Positions 24,568 through 36,124 of a stretch of DNA of 64,000 bases are shown one piece after another. The position numbers and the translations under genes were made by a program. Position 1 is the first letter of the stretch; each line of letters begins with the position of its first letter. Source of the DNA: Tolypeutes matacus (Eukaryota > Chordata > Mammalia > Cingulata > Chlamyphoridae); assembly GCA_026826555.1 (NCBI GenBank), contig JAKSZT010054396.1, forward strand, positions 16,876,057 through 16,940,056. Direction: 5' to 3'. Below the pieces are notes generated by a model that had not been told where the DNA came from, did not search any database, and saw only the letters and a program-made list of their open reading frames with translations.

Positions 24568-24920
24568 AAGCAGTTTTATTGAGCTATATAATGTTTTTAT
24601 AGTTTGAAAAAAAAAATGTCCAATAAAGTGTATTTCTAAAAAAGGTAAAGTAGAACCACTGCTTTCTTGAGCAGTCATTCATCATTTTAGGTATGATTTG
24701 AAGGACTGAAAAACTATGACTATTATAATTTTGTTACTCAGCAAATCTCTCTTCTATTCTTAGTAAATATTAAGAAAAATTGTACCTAAAGCTGGAAAAA
24801 AAAAACTGCAGTTTAATATTACCCTGAAATAAATAATTATGTTATAACAGTGAGTTTTTTTAACTATCCAGTGATTTCTTTTTAATTTCAGAGGATTTTT
24901 TTTTTCTTACTCTATAAGAG
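24568..24920. other. USP3 intron 1, low-copy stretch
   Basis: AT-rich sequence with short A and T runs. No gene or repeat recognised. Confidence 0.4.
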
Positions 24921-24925
24921 GAAAA

Positions 24926-25017
24926 AGGGAGCTCAAGTGGTTGAGTGCCTGCTTCCCATGTATGAGGTCCGGGGTTCAATCCCCGGTACCTCCTGAAAGA
25001 AAAAAAAAAAGGAAAAA
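24926..25017 (+). mobile_element. DAS-type SINE, short monomer
   Basis: 'gagctcaagtggttgagtgcctgcttcccatgtatgaggtccggggttcaatccccggtacctcctg' plus poly(A). This is the short tRNA-only form with box B 'gggttcaatcc'. Possible short flanking repeat AGGAAAAA on both sides. Confidence 0.85.
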
Positions 25018-25685
25018 ATAATCTAAACAAAATCACTATTACTTTGGTGTGTTTCCTACCAGATTTTTATCACCCCCCCACCTTACAGCTGTAAGCATAC
25101 ACATAGTACACGCAATTTTGTGATCTATTTTTTCCACTAATGGTATGGTGAATGCATTTCTTCATGTTATTGTATTTAAAACAGTGAATTCTAAATCTAG
25201 TTTATAATATGCCTCAATTATATCACAAAGTTTTACTAATTTTTTTAATTTCTCAAATTCAGATTTAAAAATAGAGGTTGTCCTTAGGCTGAGAAGAGGG
25301 GAAAATAGGGAACAACTGCTTAATGGGCATGGTGTTTTATTTTGGGGTGATAAAAATGTTTTACAACTAGACAGAGGGTGGTTGCACAACACTGTGAATG
25401 TACTAAATGCCACTGAGTTTTTCACTTTAAAATGGTTAATTTTATATTATGTGAATAAATAAATTTTTTCTTTACATTTAAAAGGGTACCTATACAATTT
25501 AAAACAGGGATAAAGAAAGAGAATAAAAGGAAATACAATATTGTCTTCCCAAAATATTAGAAACAAATGACTCTGCCTTTTAATAAATTCCAAAGAAGAC
25601 TTCATTTTCTATGTCAAAAAAAAAAATCCATATCTTCTATTATGAACACTTAAAATAAGAAAGTTAAGACTTAGAATAAAAATGT
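25018..25685. other. USP3 intron 1, low-copy stretch
   Basis: No gene. 25290-25450 has weak similarity to old repeat 3' ends ('gggtgataaaaatgttttacaactagacagagggtggttgcacaac'), not assigned. Confidence 0.4.
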
Positions 25686-26262
25686 TAGAAAATAACAATT
25701 ATTGGTGAGGATGGAGAATGTAAAGTGGTACAGCTGCTGTGGAAAACATTCTGGCAGTTCTTTAGACAATTAAACATAGATTTACCATATGATCCAGCAA
25801 TTCTACTCCTAGGTATATATCCAAGAGAAATGAAAACATATGTCCACACAAAAACTCTTACATGAATGTTTATAGCAGCATTATTCTTAACAGCCCAAAA
25901 GATGGAAACAACCCAACAAAATGGATCAACAAACGTGGTACATCCATACAAAGGAATTCCATAAAAAGGAATGAAGTACTGATACATGCTTACAACTCTG
26001 ATGGACTCAAAAGTACTATGCTAAGTAAAAGAAGACAGTCACAAAATCCCATATATTATACGATTCCATTCATACGAAAGTTCAGAATAAGGAAATCCAT
26101 AGAGACAGAAAGTAGGTTAGTGGCTGCTTAGGATTGATGGGGTGAGGTGAGAGTGTAATTATATGTCTGTAATTACACTAAAAACCAGTGAATGGTACTC
26201 TTTAAGGGGGTGGATTGTATTGTATGTGAATTATATCTCAATAAAACTTTTTAAAAAAGAAA
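25686..26262 (+). mobile_element. L1 3'-end fragment (ORF2 C-terminus and 3' UTR)
   Basis: 'ttggtgaggatggagaatgtaaagtggtacagctgctgtgg', 'tgatccagcaattctactcctaggtatatatcc' and 'atgaatgtttatagcagcattattc' are the standard L1 ORF2 C-terminal coding order. The 3' part ends with 'tcaataaaactttttaaaaaag'. An old copy, 5'-truncated, with no intact frame. Confidence 0.85.
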
Positions 26263-26321
26263 AAGTGAAGACTAAATGTGTGAAATGACAGTTGATCTTG
26301 GCTATTTAAATGACAAGTCTT

Positions 26322-26527
26322 GGGAAGTGGCTGTGGCTCAATCAGTAGGGCTCCCGTTTACCATATGGGAGGCCCCGGGTTCGGTTCCGGGGCCTCCTGG
26401 TGAAGGCAAGCCCGCCCGCACGGCGTGGTTGGCTGACCCAGCGAGCGCAAGCAGCAAGGGGGGGATAAATGAATAAATAAAATCTTTAAAAAATAAAATA
26501 TAAATAAAAATAAATAAATAAATAAAT
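26322..26527 (+). mobile_element. DAS-type tRNA-derived SINE
   Basis: Full-length, tail 'ataaatgaataaataaaatcttta' followed by an irregular A/T-rich extension. Perfect 14-bp target-site duplication AAATGACAAGTCTT at 26308-26321 and 26528-26541. Confidence 0.95.
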
Positions 26528-26543
26528 AAATGACAAGTCTTGG

Positions 26544-28006
26544 AGGACTTACACATTCACACCAGAATACATCTGAAGGCTAGGAAGCAGAGAATGGGGT
26601 GTAATGGGGCTGAAGCTATTTTTTTTTTTAAACTGCTTTGGGGAATATCCACTCTGTTTACACACACCTCATCCATATTAAGAACCTTTAATGTACTAAA
26701 TAAATTATAAAATAGAATTTAAAACATCGACACCATTAAACTAATTCTCAATTACAATTAACAATAGAAGAGGTCATAGTATAAATAAAAGAATACTATC
26801 GCTAATCTTAAAATCATTTACCTTAGTTACCTTAAGGGGAAATATGTTATTATAAAAGGTAGTCTCAATTTATAGACTGCTGAGTTCCAGAATTTAATCC
26901 TTGGGATGAATATACTTCCACAGAAACAATATTACAGGATTCCAGGCTATTCTCTAAAACCGCACATGAACCATAACATAGCTGAAATACTACATATATA
27001 CAATAATGCCACACAATATAAAAATATTTTTAAAACTGTGACTATATACCTAATTCAGCAAACACAAAAATATTAAACATTTTTTAAATCATACATGTTG
27101 GTACTTGAGAGAAAGCAGGTGATAAGGATGGAAAATTATGGAAGTTCAAAAAGATAAGTCTGGAAAATTACAAGGGCTACTTATTATACTTAATTACATT
27201 TCAAGGTGGTATCAAGGAAAAGGAAGCCATGCCATAGCAGGGTCATTTGGAATCTCATAAACTGAGTAAGCCTCATCTTCTTTTACTCAGATTATAAAAT
27301 TTCCTCAAACCAACACACTCTCTCCTCTAGCAAATCTAGAGGAGAAATCTAGGCCTGTTTGCTTGGCTTCTTCCAACCCCAACCCCAGTGTCTCTCCTCT
27401 CAGCCCCATGGAGTCTCAGACCAAAGGCTGGCACTAACTAGTCTCCCTTCACTCCCGACCTCCTTCAACCATCACTTCAGAACCCCCCATTAGCCCTGTT
27501 CTCACCTAAGCCTCAAGCCCTTCAAGTTGACAGAAGAGCTCCTTTAACTAGAGGGAATGGATGGCCATTTTCCACAAATTAGAGGCCATAACATATGCTA
27601 GGAGGAGCCCCAAACTTTAAAACATGCCTCAGACTCATGTCTTCTTCCTAAATCCCCTAAAAGCTTTAACTGTCTTAGAAACTAGGATGTGAGAACTAAA
27701 GAGGCACAGAGGCAAAAGGCAGGCATCCAAGTGATCTACAGACCAAAGTGTTTTTTACTCCTTACTCTTTCAGAGTCTGCTCCTTTACTAAGGGAGATTA
27801 AAGCAGGGGAAGGGAGGGCAGAAAACTAGGGAGTTATGTGCTTAAAGGGGCCTATTTACACAAAATTGTTTTCAGGTTATGTTCATAAGACAAGTAGTTC
27901 ACTCAACAAGTGATATACATAAGAATAAAATGTTCTTTCTAGATACATAAATACCACCACTGACCTTCAATATCATCTTAGTATTCACTACATAGAATCT
28001 AATAAT
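26544..28006. other. USP3 intron 1, low-copy stretch
   Basis: No repeat or exon recognised. 27300-27800 is relatively C-rich ('ccaaccccaaccccagtgtctctcctctcagccccatgg'), unlike its AT-rich surroundings, but I see no splice-site pair or open frame worth calling. Confidence 0.45.
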
Positions 28007-29056
28007 AAAGTGTACATTTGGTGACAGACAGGAGGAGAGGAGACTGACAGGAGAAGAGGGGACTTCCAAGGAAGATGACAGAATAGGAAGCTCCAGGACT
28101 CAGTCCTTCCATCAAAACAGCTATTAAACAGGCAAGAACTGTTTGAAACAACTCTTCTGGGGCTCCATAGACAGGAAGGACACTGAACAGCAACCAGGGA
28201 AGAGTAGGAGGAAAAGGCTAATAAATTGCAGTAAAGAGCTGTGAGTTGCTCTCTCCACGTGGTGGCAGCTGCTGGCGCCCATCCCCCACTCTCATGGCAG
28301 GCCACCCTGGGGTCCAGTCCCTGGCTAGCTCACTGGTGACAGAAAGGGACATAAAAATCTCCTTCCCCCAAAACAGTAATGGGCACAGCTGATCACTGAT
28401 CATGGTTTTTGTTAAGAGAATTCAGATCACCGGGTCCTGGCTCTGAGCTATTATTTCAACCCATCCTGGACAAAGGCAGCAGCAGCCATTGTCTCAACCC
28501 CACCCCACAGGGGCAGAGGTGGTAGAGACTTAAAGACACAGCTTCCTCAGGGCTGCAGGAGACAGTTAACTGAAGTGCTGCATTTTCTGGACAGGCCAGG
28601 AAAGCACAGCTTTAGGGAACAGTCAAAGAGGATTGGGCACCCTTCCTGATCTCTTCCACAGGGCACTCTGGAGCTGGCCTGCACCCCCTTTATGGGTTTC
28701 TGGCCCTGTTTTGGCTGTGAAATACTAATTTGGGAAAATCCTCTCTGGGGTGACCCTCCTCCAAGAATTAGCCTTCCAGGCAAAAGCAGCTAGAGACAAC
28801 AAAGGGAGTGTAAAAAACTACAGAGACAAAACAAAAACAAACAGAACACATCAAGATTCCTGGAGAAGGAACAGATGAAAGGAACCTTTCTCCTAGAGAT
28901 GAAACAACTGCATAAAAAGTACAATCTCAAAAACTGTACTGCAAATCCTGGGCAAGAATCAGATGTAGAAGAGCTGAGAAAATATGATCATTTAAATACA
29001 GGCTATCCTAAATGTCTAGAATAAGGCTTGGACTCAGCATCAAAGAAGAGCCTTAA

Positions 29057-30225
29057 CATTACCTTCCCCTCAGCATGGGACATGACTCCTGGGATGAGCC
29101 TCCCTGGCACCAAGGGATTACTACCAAGCACCAACTAGCAGTGCAACTGGAAAAAGACCCTGACCAAAACGGTCAAATGACAAATGAGTTTACATGGTTA
29201 AGAAACTTCAAAGTGAGTCAGGAGGTCATTCCAGAGGTTATGCTTATGCACACTTCAGCAGGATCACATTGACTGCCAAAGTAGATACTGCCCCAAGTAG
29301 CGGGGCTCTTGGGGGCTCTGGAGACATCCAGATACTATAGTCAGGGCAGATAGCTCAGGAGTTTGGTGGCTTACCAGTGGACCCTATTTTGGAATTTATG
29401 CTCCCCAGAGTGACAGAGTTGGACTCAGTTGTAGTTTCCCTACACATGGCTCTTCCGTCCTTCTATTTGAACCTATAATTAGTACTAGAATTGGTAGGTG
29501 TACATCCAAGAGACTTAAATCTTTAGGCTGTCCACATGCCAGCTGGGCCCTGAATCTCAACGGAGTTGCAACAGCTACTCTCCAGTTCATTGGTCTCACC
29601 CAGAACAACTAACAAGGAGGTGATGATGGACAACAACCATACCAAGGAACTAAGAGAGTCTACAACTGCAAGCAAAAGAGCCCCATTTATCAGCCCTATG
29701 GGATCGCAGCCCTCTCTCAATTAGAGGTGGAGTGGACATCACTATCTCAGAACCCTCAGGAACGGGGAATGAACTAGGGACTAAAGTAGACTTACTGGTA
29801 TTCTACTATAGACTTATTGTGATTCTAGCAATGGAAGAAATTATATCATTGAGGTGAAGGCAGTGGCCACTGGAGGTTCTGAGGGCAGGGAGAGGGAAAA
29901 ACAAGTGTAATACGGGGATATTTTTGAGACTTGGGAATTGTCCTGAATAACACTGCAATGACAGATACAGGCTATTATATCTTGCCATAACCTACTGAAT
30001 TGGGTGGGAGAGAATGTAAACTACAATGTAAACTTTAATCCACACTAGTGGCAATGCTCCAAAACGTGCTCATCAATTGCAACGAATGTACCTCACTAAT
30101 GAAAGATGTTGTTAATATGGGAAAATGTGGGCGGTGTGGGGAGCGGGGCATAAGGGAATTCCCTATATTTTTTATGTAACATTTACATAATCCAAGTATC
30201 TTTTAAAAAATTTTTAATTAAAAAT
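29057..30225 (+). mobile_element. L1-like long 3'-tail retroposon, copy 2 (TSD-bounded)
   Basis: A 1169-bp non-coding insertion in the L1 copy 2 5' UTR, bounded by a perfect 14-bp target-site duplication AAGAAGAGCCTTAA at 29043-29056 and 30226-30239 and ending in an A-rich tail. It is collinear with about 6094-7122. Its 3' end carries the L1 3' UTR signature ('acctcactaatgaaagatgtt', 'tatgtaacatttacataatcc'). The duplication shows it moved by L1-type target-primed reverse transcription. Whether the 5' end is a truncation is unclear; copy 1 continues further 5'. Confidence 0.88.
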
Positions 30226-30316
30226 AAGAAGAGCCTTAAAATAAACCTAATCAACAATAAACACTTAGACAAGAAAAAGAAACTGACCTTCAGAGTAAAT
30301 TCATTAAGATAATCAG

Positions 30317-31480
30317 ATGCCTAAACATCAGCAAAAAAATTACAAGCCAAACTAAGAAACAGGTAGATAGTGCCCAGTCAGGGGAAAAAATTAAAACTTC
30401 AGAGAAGACATAGAATTTGGAACAATTAATCAAAGATGTTCAAACATATCTCCTACCTCAATTCAAGGAGATTAAGGAAACTATAGTTAATAAGACAAAG
30501 GATATTAAGAAGACAATGTGTGAAAATAAAGAAGAATTTCAGAGTATAAAAGGGAACATAACATAAATTATAGGGATGAAAGGCACAATAGAAAAGATTA
30601 AAAATACACTAGAGGCATACAAGAGCAGATGTCAACAGAGGAAAGAATCAGTGAACTAGAAGACAGAACAATTGAAATCTTACAGAAAGAACAGATAGAG
30701 AAAAGAATGAAAAAAATTAAGCATTGTCTCAGAAATTTGAGTGACAGCACAAAGCATACAACCGTACTCATCATGGTTGTCCCAGAAGAAGAGAAAGGAA
30801 AGGGGGCAGAAAGAATATTTGAGGAATAAGGACCAAAAGTTTCCCAACTCTTATGAAAGACATAAATATACACTCCCAGGAAGCACAATGTACTCCAAAC
30901 AAAATAAATCCTAATAGACCCACCCCAAGACACATAAAAATCACAATGTCAAATGTCAAAGGTAAAGGGAGAATTCTGAAAGCAGCAAGAGAAAAGCAGG
31001 TCATCATATACAAAGGATCCATAATAAGACTAAGTACCAATTTCTCAGAAACCATGGAAGCAAGAAGGCAGTGGTATGATATATTTAAGGAAGTGAAAGG
31101 GAAAAACTACCAGCCAAAAATTCTTTATGCAGCAAAACTGTCCTTCAAAAATGAGGGAGATGGAACAGGTGTAGCTTAGCTGGTTGAGTGCCTGCTTCCC
31201 ATGTACAAGATCCTGGGTTCAATCTCCAGTGCCTCCTTAAATTAAAAAAAAAAAAAAAAGAGAGAGAGCTTAAAATATTCACAGATAAAAAGAAACTGAG
31301 AGAGTTCATCAACAAGAGACCTGCCCTATAAGAAATAGTAAAAGGAATTCTGTAGGCTAAATGGAAAAGACAGGAGAGAGTGACTTGGGGTAGTGTAAAG
31401 AAATGAAAATTATCAGTAAGGGTGATTAAAAAGGTAAAAAGAGACATAAAAAGAAGATATGACATATAAAAACCAAAGGA
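30317..31480 (+). pseudogene. L1 ORF1 pseudogene, copy 2
   Basis: ORF1p is the L1 RNA-binding trimer protein. The ATG at 30317 ('atgcctaaacatcagc') aligns with the ORF1 start of the younger copy ('atgcctaagcaccagc'). The coiled-coil region is about 30420-30720, RRM-like region about 30725-30880, C-terminal domain about 30900-31150. Internal stops and frameshifts throughout. A SINE (31161-31260) sits in the last third. Confidence 0.8.
31161..31260 (+). mobile_element. DAS-type SINE, short monomer
   Basis: 'ggaacaggtgtagcttagctggttgagtgcctgcttcccatgtacaagatcctgggttcaatctcc' then poly(A), inserted in L1 copy 2 ORF1. The insertion site reads 'gagggaga' on the left and 'agagagagag' on the right, so the target duplication is short and degenerate. 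Confidence 0.87.
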
Positions 31481-32539
31481 TAAAATGGCTGAAGTAAGTA
31501 CTGCCTTAACAGCAATAACATGGAATGTTAAGGCTTAAACTCCCCAATTTGAAAGACGCAGATTGGTAGAATGGATAAAAAAGCATGACTCAACTATATG
31601 CTGTTTACAAGAGACTCACCTTAGACCCATCACCTTAGACCCAAAGACACAAACAGGTTGAAAAAAAAAAGGTTGGAAAAAGATATTCCATGGAAATGGT
31701 AACCAAAAAAGAGCAGGAATATGGGGGAAAAAATAGACTTTAAATGCAAAACTGTTATAAGAGACAAAGAGGAACACTATATATTAATAAAAGGGTAATC
31801 CACCAAGAAAAAATAACAACCATAAATATTTATGCACTAAGCATGGAGCCCCAAAATACATGAGGCAAGCTCTGGCAAAACTGAAAGGAGAAATAGATGC
31901 CTCTACAGTAAGAGTTGGAGATTTCAATACACCAGTCTGATCAACAGGTAGAATATCTAGGCAGAAGATCAATAAGGAATCAGAGAACTTGAATTATTGG
32001 TAAATGAACTACACCCAGCAGATACACACAGAACATTTTACCCTAAAACAAAAGGATACACATTCTTCTCAAGTGCATATGGATCATTCTCCAGATAGAC
32101 CACGTGTTGGGTCATAAAACAAGTCTCAATGAATTTTAAAAGACTGAAATTGTACAAAGCACTTTCTCTGACCATAATGGATTGAAGCTCAAAATCAAAA
32201 ACAGGCAAGAACTGGAAAATTTTAAAAATATATGAAAGCTAAACAACATACTCTTAATCACTGGGTCAAAGAAAAATTGCAAGGGAAATTAATAAACATC
32301 TCAACAAATGAAAACAAGAATACAACATATCAAAACTTATGCAATCAAGTGAAGGCAGCGCAAGAGGGAAATTTATAGCCCTAAAAGCTTACATTACAAA
32401 AGAAAAAAGAGCTAAAATAAAAATCCTAACTGCATACCTGGAGGAACTAGAAAAAAGAACAGGAAACTAATCCCAAAGTAAGCAGACGGAAAGAAATAGC
32501 AAAGATTAGACCAGAAATAAATAAAATTGAGAATTAAAA

Positions 32540-32580
32540 AAAAAAATTATACACACACACACACACACATACATACATAC
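32540..32580 (+). repeat. (AC)n / (ATAC)n microsatellite
   Basis: 'acacacac...' over about 20 bp followed by 'atacatacatac', at the left border of the SINE cluster in L1 copy 2. Part of the AC run is repeated on the right side (32963-32974). Confidence 0.85.
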
Positions 32581-32588
32581 AATAGAGG

Positions 32589-32972
32589 TAATCAGATGTG
32601 GCTCAAGCAACTGGGCTCCCGTCTACCACATGGGAGGTCCCGTGTTTGTTTCCTGGGGCCTCCTGGTGAAAGCCAGCTGGCCTGTGCTAAGAGCTGGCAC
32701 AAAAAAAAAGAGACAAAGAAGAGAGACAATGAGAAACATAAACCAGGGAGCCGAGGTGGTTCAAGCAATTGAGTTCCTCTCTCCCACATAAGAAGGTCCC
32801 AGGATCAGTCCCTGGGATCTCCTAAAGAGAAAGACGAGAAGAAGGGAAGACAAGCAGACACAGAGAGCACACAGCGAATGGAGAGAGAGAGCAAGACAGC
32901 AAGCATAAAAACAACAAGGGGCGGAAGGAGATTAATAAATAAAATAAATCTTAAATAAAAAAACACACACAC
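32589..32972 (+). mobile_element. Dimeric DAS-type SINE
   Basis: Two tRNA-like units: the first at 32589-32700 ('gatgtggctcaagcaactgggctcccg', 'ctggggcctcctgg'), the second at 32746-32830 ('gccgaggtggttcaagcaattgag', 'aggatcagtccctgggat'), then a tail with 'gacaagcagacacagagagcacac'. Flanked by ACAATAGAGG at 32579-32588 and 32973-32982. Confidence 0.88.
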
Positions 32973-32982
32973 ACAATAGAGG

Positions 32983-33113
32983 GGAGCAGATGTGGTTCAA
33001 GTGGTTGAGCACCTGCTTCCTACATGGGAGATCCAAGGCTCGGCTCCGAGCCCGGTGCCTCCTAAAAACAAACAAACAAAAAAAACTAGCAAACAAACAA
33101 TAAAAGCAACTCA
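32983..33113 (+). mobile_element. DAS-type SINE, short monomer
   Basis: Directly follows the dimer: 'ggagcagatgtggttcaagtggttgagcacctgcttcc', decayed box B, 'ggtgcctcct', then (A/C)-rich tail 'aaaacaaacaaacaaa'. Confidence 0.82.
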
Positions 33114-33211
33114 GGGAAGCCAATGTGGCTCAGTGGTTAAGCACTGGCTTCACACATATGAAGTCTGGGTTTCAATCCCCAGACCTGATACCTTAAAAAA
33201 AAAAAAAAAAA
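33114..33211 (+). mobile_element. DAS-type SINE, short monomer
   Basis: 'gggaagccaatgtggctcagtggttaagcactggcttc', 'gggtttcaatccccagacc' and poly(A). Third element in a row, ending where L1 ORF2 sequence resumes. Confidence 0.85.
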
Positions 33212-34871
33212 GAGTTAACAAAACCAAAAGTTGGTTCTTTGAGATCAATAAAATTTATAAACCCTTAGCTAGATTGACAAAGAAAGAAAGAGAGAAGCAT
33301 TAAATAAATAAAATCATAATTGAGAGACAGGACATAACTGCTGACCCCACAGAAATAAAAAGGATCATTAAGAGGATACTATGAACAACTGTATGCCAAC
33401 AAATTAGACAACCTAGATGAAACTTATAAATTCCTAGAAACACACAAACAGCCTACACTCACTCTAGAAGAAACAGAAGACCTCAATAGACCAAAAATCA
33501 GTAAAGAGATTGAATCAGTCATCAAAAACCTCCTGACAAACAAAAGCCCAGGACTAGATGGCTTCCCTGGTGAATTCTACCAATCATTCCAGGAAAAATT
33601 AATATCAATCCTGCTCAAACCCTTCCAAAAAACTGAAGAGAAAGGTATACTCCCTAATTCATTCTATGAGGCCAAAACTACCCTAATACTAAAGCCAAAG
33701 ATAACACAAGAAAAGAAAATTACAGATCAATTTCTCTTATGAATACAGATGCAAAAATCCTCAATAAAATACTTGCAAATCAAATCCAACAGCACATTAG
33801 AAGAATTACAAACCATGATCAAGTAGATTTTATCAAAGGTATGCAAGGGTCGTTTAACACAAGAAAACCAGTTAATGTAATACACCACATTAATAAAATG
33901 AAGGGGGAAAAAATTACATGTTGATCTCAATTGACACAGAAAAAGCATCTGGCAAAATCCAGTATCATTTCTTGATAAAAACACTTCGAAAACTAGGAAT
34001 AGAAGGCAACTTCCTCAACATGACAAAGGGCATCTATGAAAAACCCACAGCTAACATTGTACTCAATCGTGAAAGACTGAAAGCTTTCCCTCTAAGATCT
34101 GAAACAAAACAAGGATGCCCATTGTTACCACTGTTAATCAACATTGCGCTAAAAGTTCTAGCCAGAACAGTTAGGTAAGAAAATGAAATAAAAGGTATCC
34201 ATATTGGAAAGGAAGAAACAAAACTTCTGCAGATGACATGACTCCATATAGAAAGTCCTAAAAAATCTACAACAAAACTACTAGAGCTAATAAACAAGTT
34301 CAGCAAAGTGACGGGATATAAGACTTCAAGACGCAAAAATGAGAAGTGTTTTTACACACTAGTAATGAGCAATCTGAGGAGGAAATCAAGACAAAAATTC
34401 TATTTACCATAGCAACTAAAAGAATCAAATATCAGGAGTAAATTAACCAAGGATATAAAGAACTTGTACAAAGAAAATGTCCAAAGCATTGCTAAAAGAA
34501 ATCAAAGATCAAAATAAATGGAATGGCATTCTTTGTTCATAGACTGGACAACTAAATATCATTAAGATGGCAATTCTACACCAATTGATTTACAGATTAA
34601 ATGCAATCCCAACCAAAATCCCAACAGCCTACTTTGTAGAAATGGAAAAGCCAATTATCAAATTTATTTGGAAGGGAAAGGGGCTCCAAAGAGCCAAAAA
34701 CATCTTGAAAAAGAGGAACAAAGTTGGAGGACTCACACTTCCTGACTTTAAAGCATATTTCAAAGCTACAGTGGTCAAAATAGCATGGTACCGGCACAAG
34801 GATATATTGACCAATGGAATTGAATGGAGACTTGAGAAACAGACCCTCACATCTATCAAAAAATCAACCGA

Positions 34872-35029
34872 TTTTTTTTTTTTCCTTCACTGTTACTAGA
34901 AAGTTTATTTAAACCAAACTATGATAATACAGACAGGAGACTGGGGTGACAGCCATCCAGAATCTTTGTGGATTAGATGGAAACTGTCTGGATAAGAGTC
35001 CTTGGACCCATCCTTCATGGCAAACTGGC
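34872..35029 (-). pseudogene. Processed 3' end of an unidentified transcript (retrocopy)
   Basis: Read on the minus strand this is about 146 nt of unique sequence with a polyadenylation signal AATAAA (near 34904-34909) about 20 nt before a poly(A) (T run at 34872-34883 on the + strand). Inserted in L1 copy 2 ORF2. The L1 part on either side ('caaccgatttt' and 'caaattgatttt') suggests a decayed target duplication spanning this and the next element. I do not recognise the parent gene; no clear protein homology. Confidence 0.6.
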
Positions 35030-35061
<32 letters not shown>

Positions 35062-35202
35062 TTATTTTTAAAGAAGCTTTAGAGTCTATAAATGATACAT
35101 TAAAAATATAGGGGGATTCCCATAAACCTTATCCCTACCCCCACACACACACACTTTTCCCCATTATCAACAACTTTCATTAGTGTGGTACATTTGTTAG
35201 AG
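35030..35202 (-). mobile_element. L1-like long 3'-tail retroposon, copy 4 (3' end only)
   Basis: T run at 35030-35055, then 'tctataaatgatacattaaaaatatagggggattccc' and 'caacaactttcattagtgtggtacatttgtt', the complement of the last 170 bp of the family seen at 7000-7110 and 30080-30210. 5'-truncated, minus strand, immediately next to another reverse-oriented retrocopy. Confidence 0.75.
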
Positions 35203-36044
35203 CAAATTGATTTTGAAAAAACTGCCAAGTCCACTCAACTGAGAAAGAATAGTCTCTTCAACAAATGATGCTGGGAGAACTGAATATCCATACATAAAAG
35301 AATGAAAGAGGACTCCTAACTCATACCATATACAAAAACTATATTAACTCAAAATGGATCAAAGATCTAAATATAAGAATCAGGACTATAAAACACCTAG
35401 AAGAAAATGTAGGGAAGCATCTTCAAGATCATGTGATAGGCAATGGTTTCTCAGACTTTATACCTTAAGCACAAGGAACAAAAAGAAAAAATAGATAAAT
35501 GGGAACATCTAAAAATTAAAAAACTTTTGTGCACCAAAAGACTTTGTCAAGAAAAGTAAAAAGACAACCTACCCAATGGGAGAAAATATTTGAAAATCAC
35601 ATATCCAGTAAGATTTAATACCCAGAATATATAAAGAAATCCTACAACTCAACAATATAAAGACATACAACCCAATTTAAAAATGGGCGAAAGACTTAAG
35701 AAGACATTTCTCCAAAGAAGAAATACAACTGGCACATGAAAAGATGCTCAGCATGACTAGCTATTAGGGAAATGCAAATCAAAATCACAAGATATTATTT
35801 CACACCTACTGGAATGGACACTATTAAAAAACAACAACTACAAAAAAAAAAACAGAAAACTACAAGTGTTGGAAAGGATGTAGAAAAACAGGAACATTCA
35901 TTGCTCGTGGGAATGTAAAATGGTGCAGCTGCTATACAAGGTAGTTTGGCAGTTCCTCAGGAAGCTAAGTATAGAATTATCATATGATCCAGCAATCCCG
36001 CTACTATGTATCTACCCAGAAGAATCACATGAATGTTCATAGCG

Positions 36045-36124
36045 GCATTATTCACAATTGCCGGAAGATGGCAGCAACCTCAGTGCATTATTCACAATTG
36101 CTGGAAGATGGCAGCAACCTCAGT
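36045..36124 (+). repeat. 40-bp tandem duplication inside L1
   Basis: The 40-bp unit beginning 'gcattattcacaattgc' and ending 'ggcagcaacctcagt' occurs twice in direct succession (36045-36084 and 36085-36124) with one C/T difference. Other L1 copies here (for example 41764-41805) have a single unit, so it is a local duplication. Confidence 0.93.

Noticed and set aside
32579..33213. Possible CRISPR-like or other regular repeat array
   Set aside because: The repeated units are tRNA-derived SINEs of unequal length and spacing in a mammalian genome.
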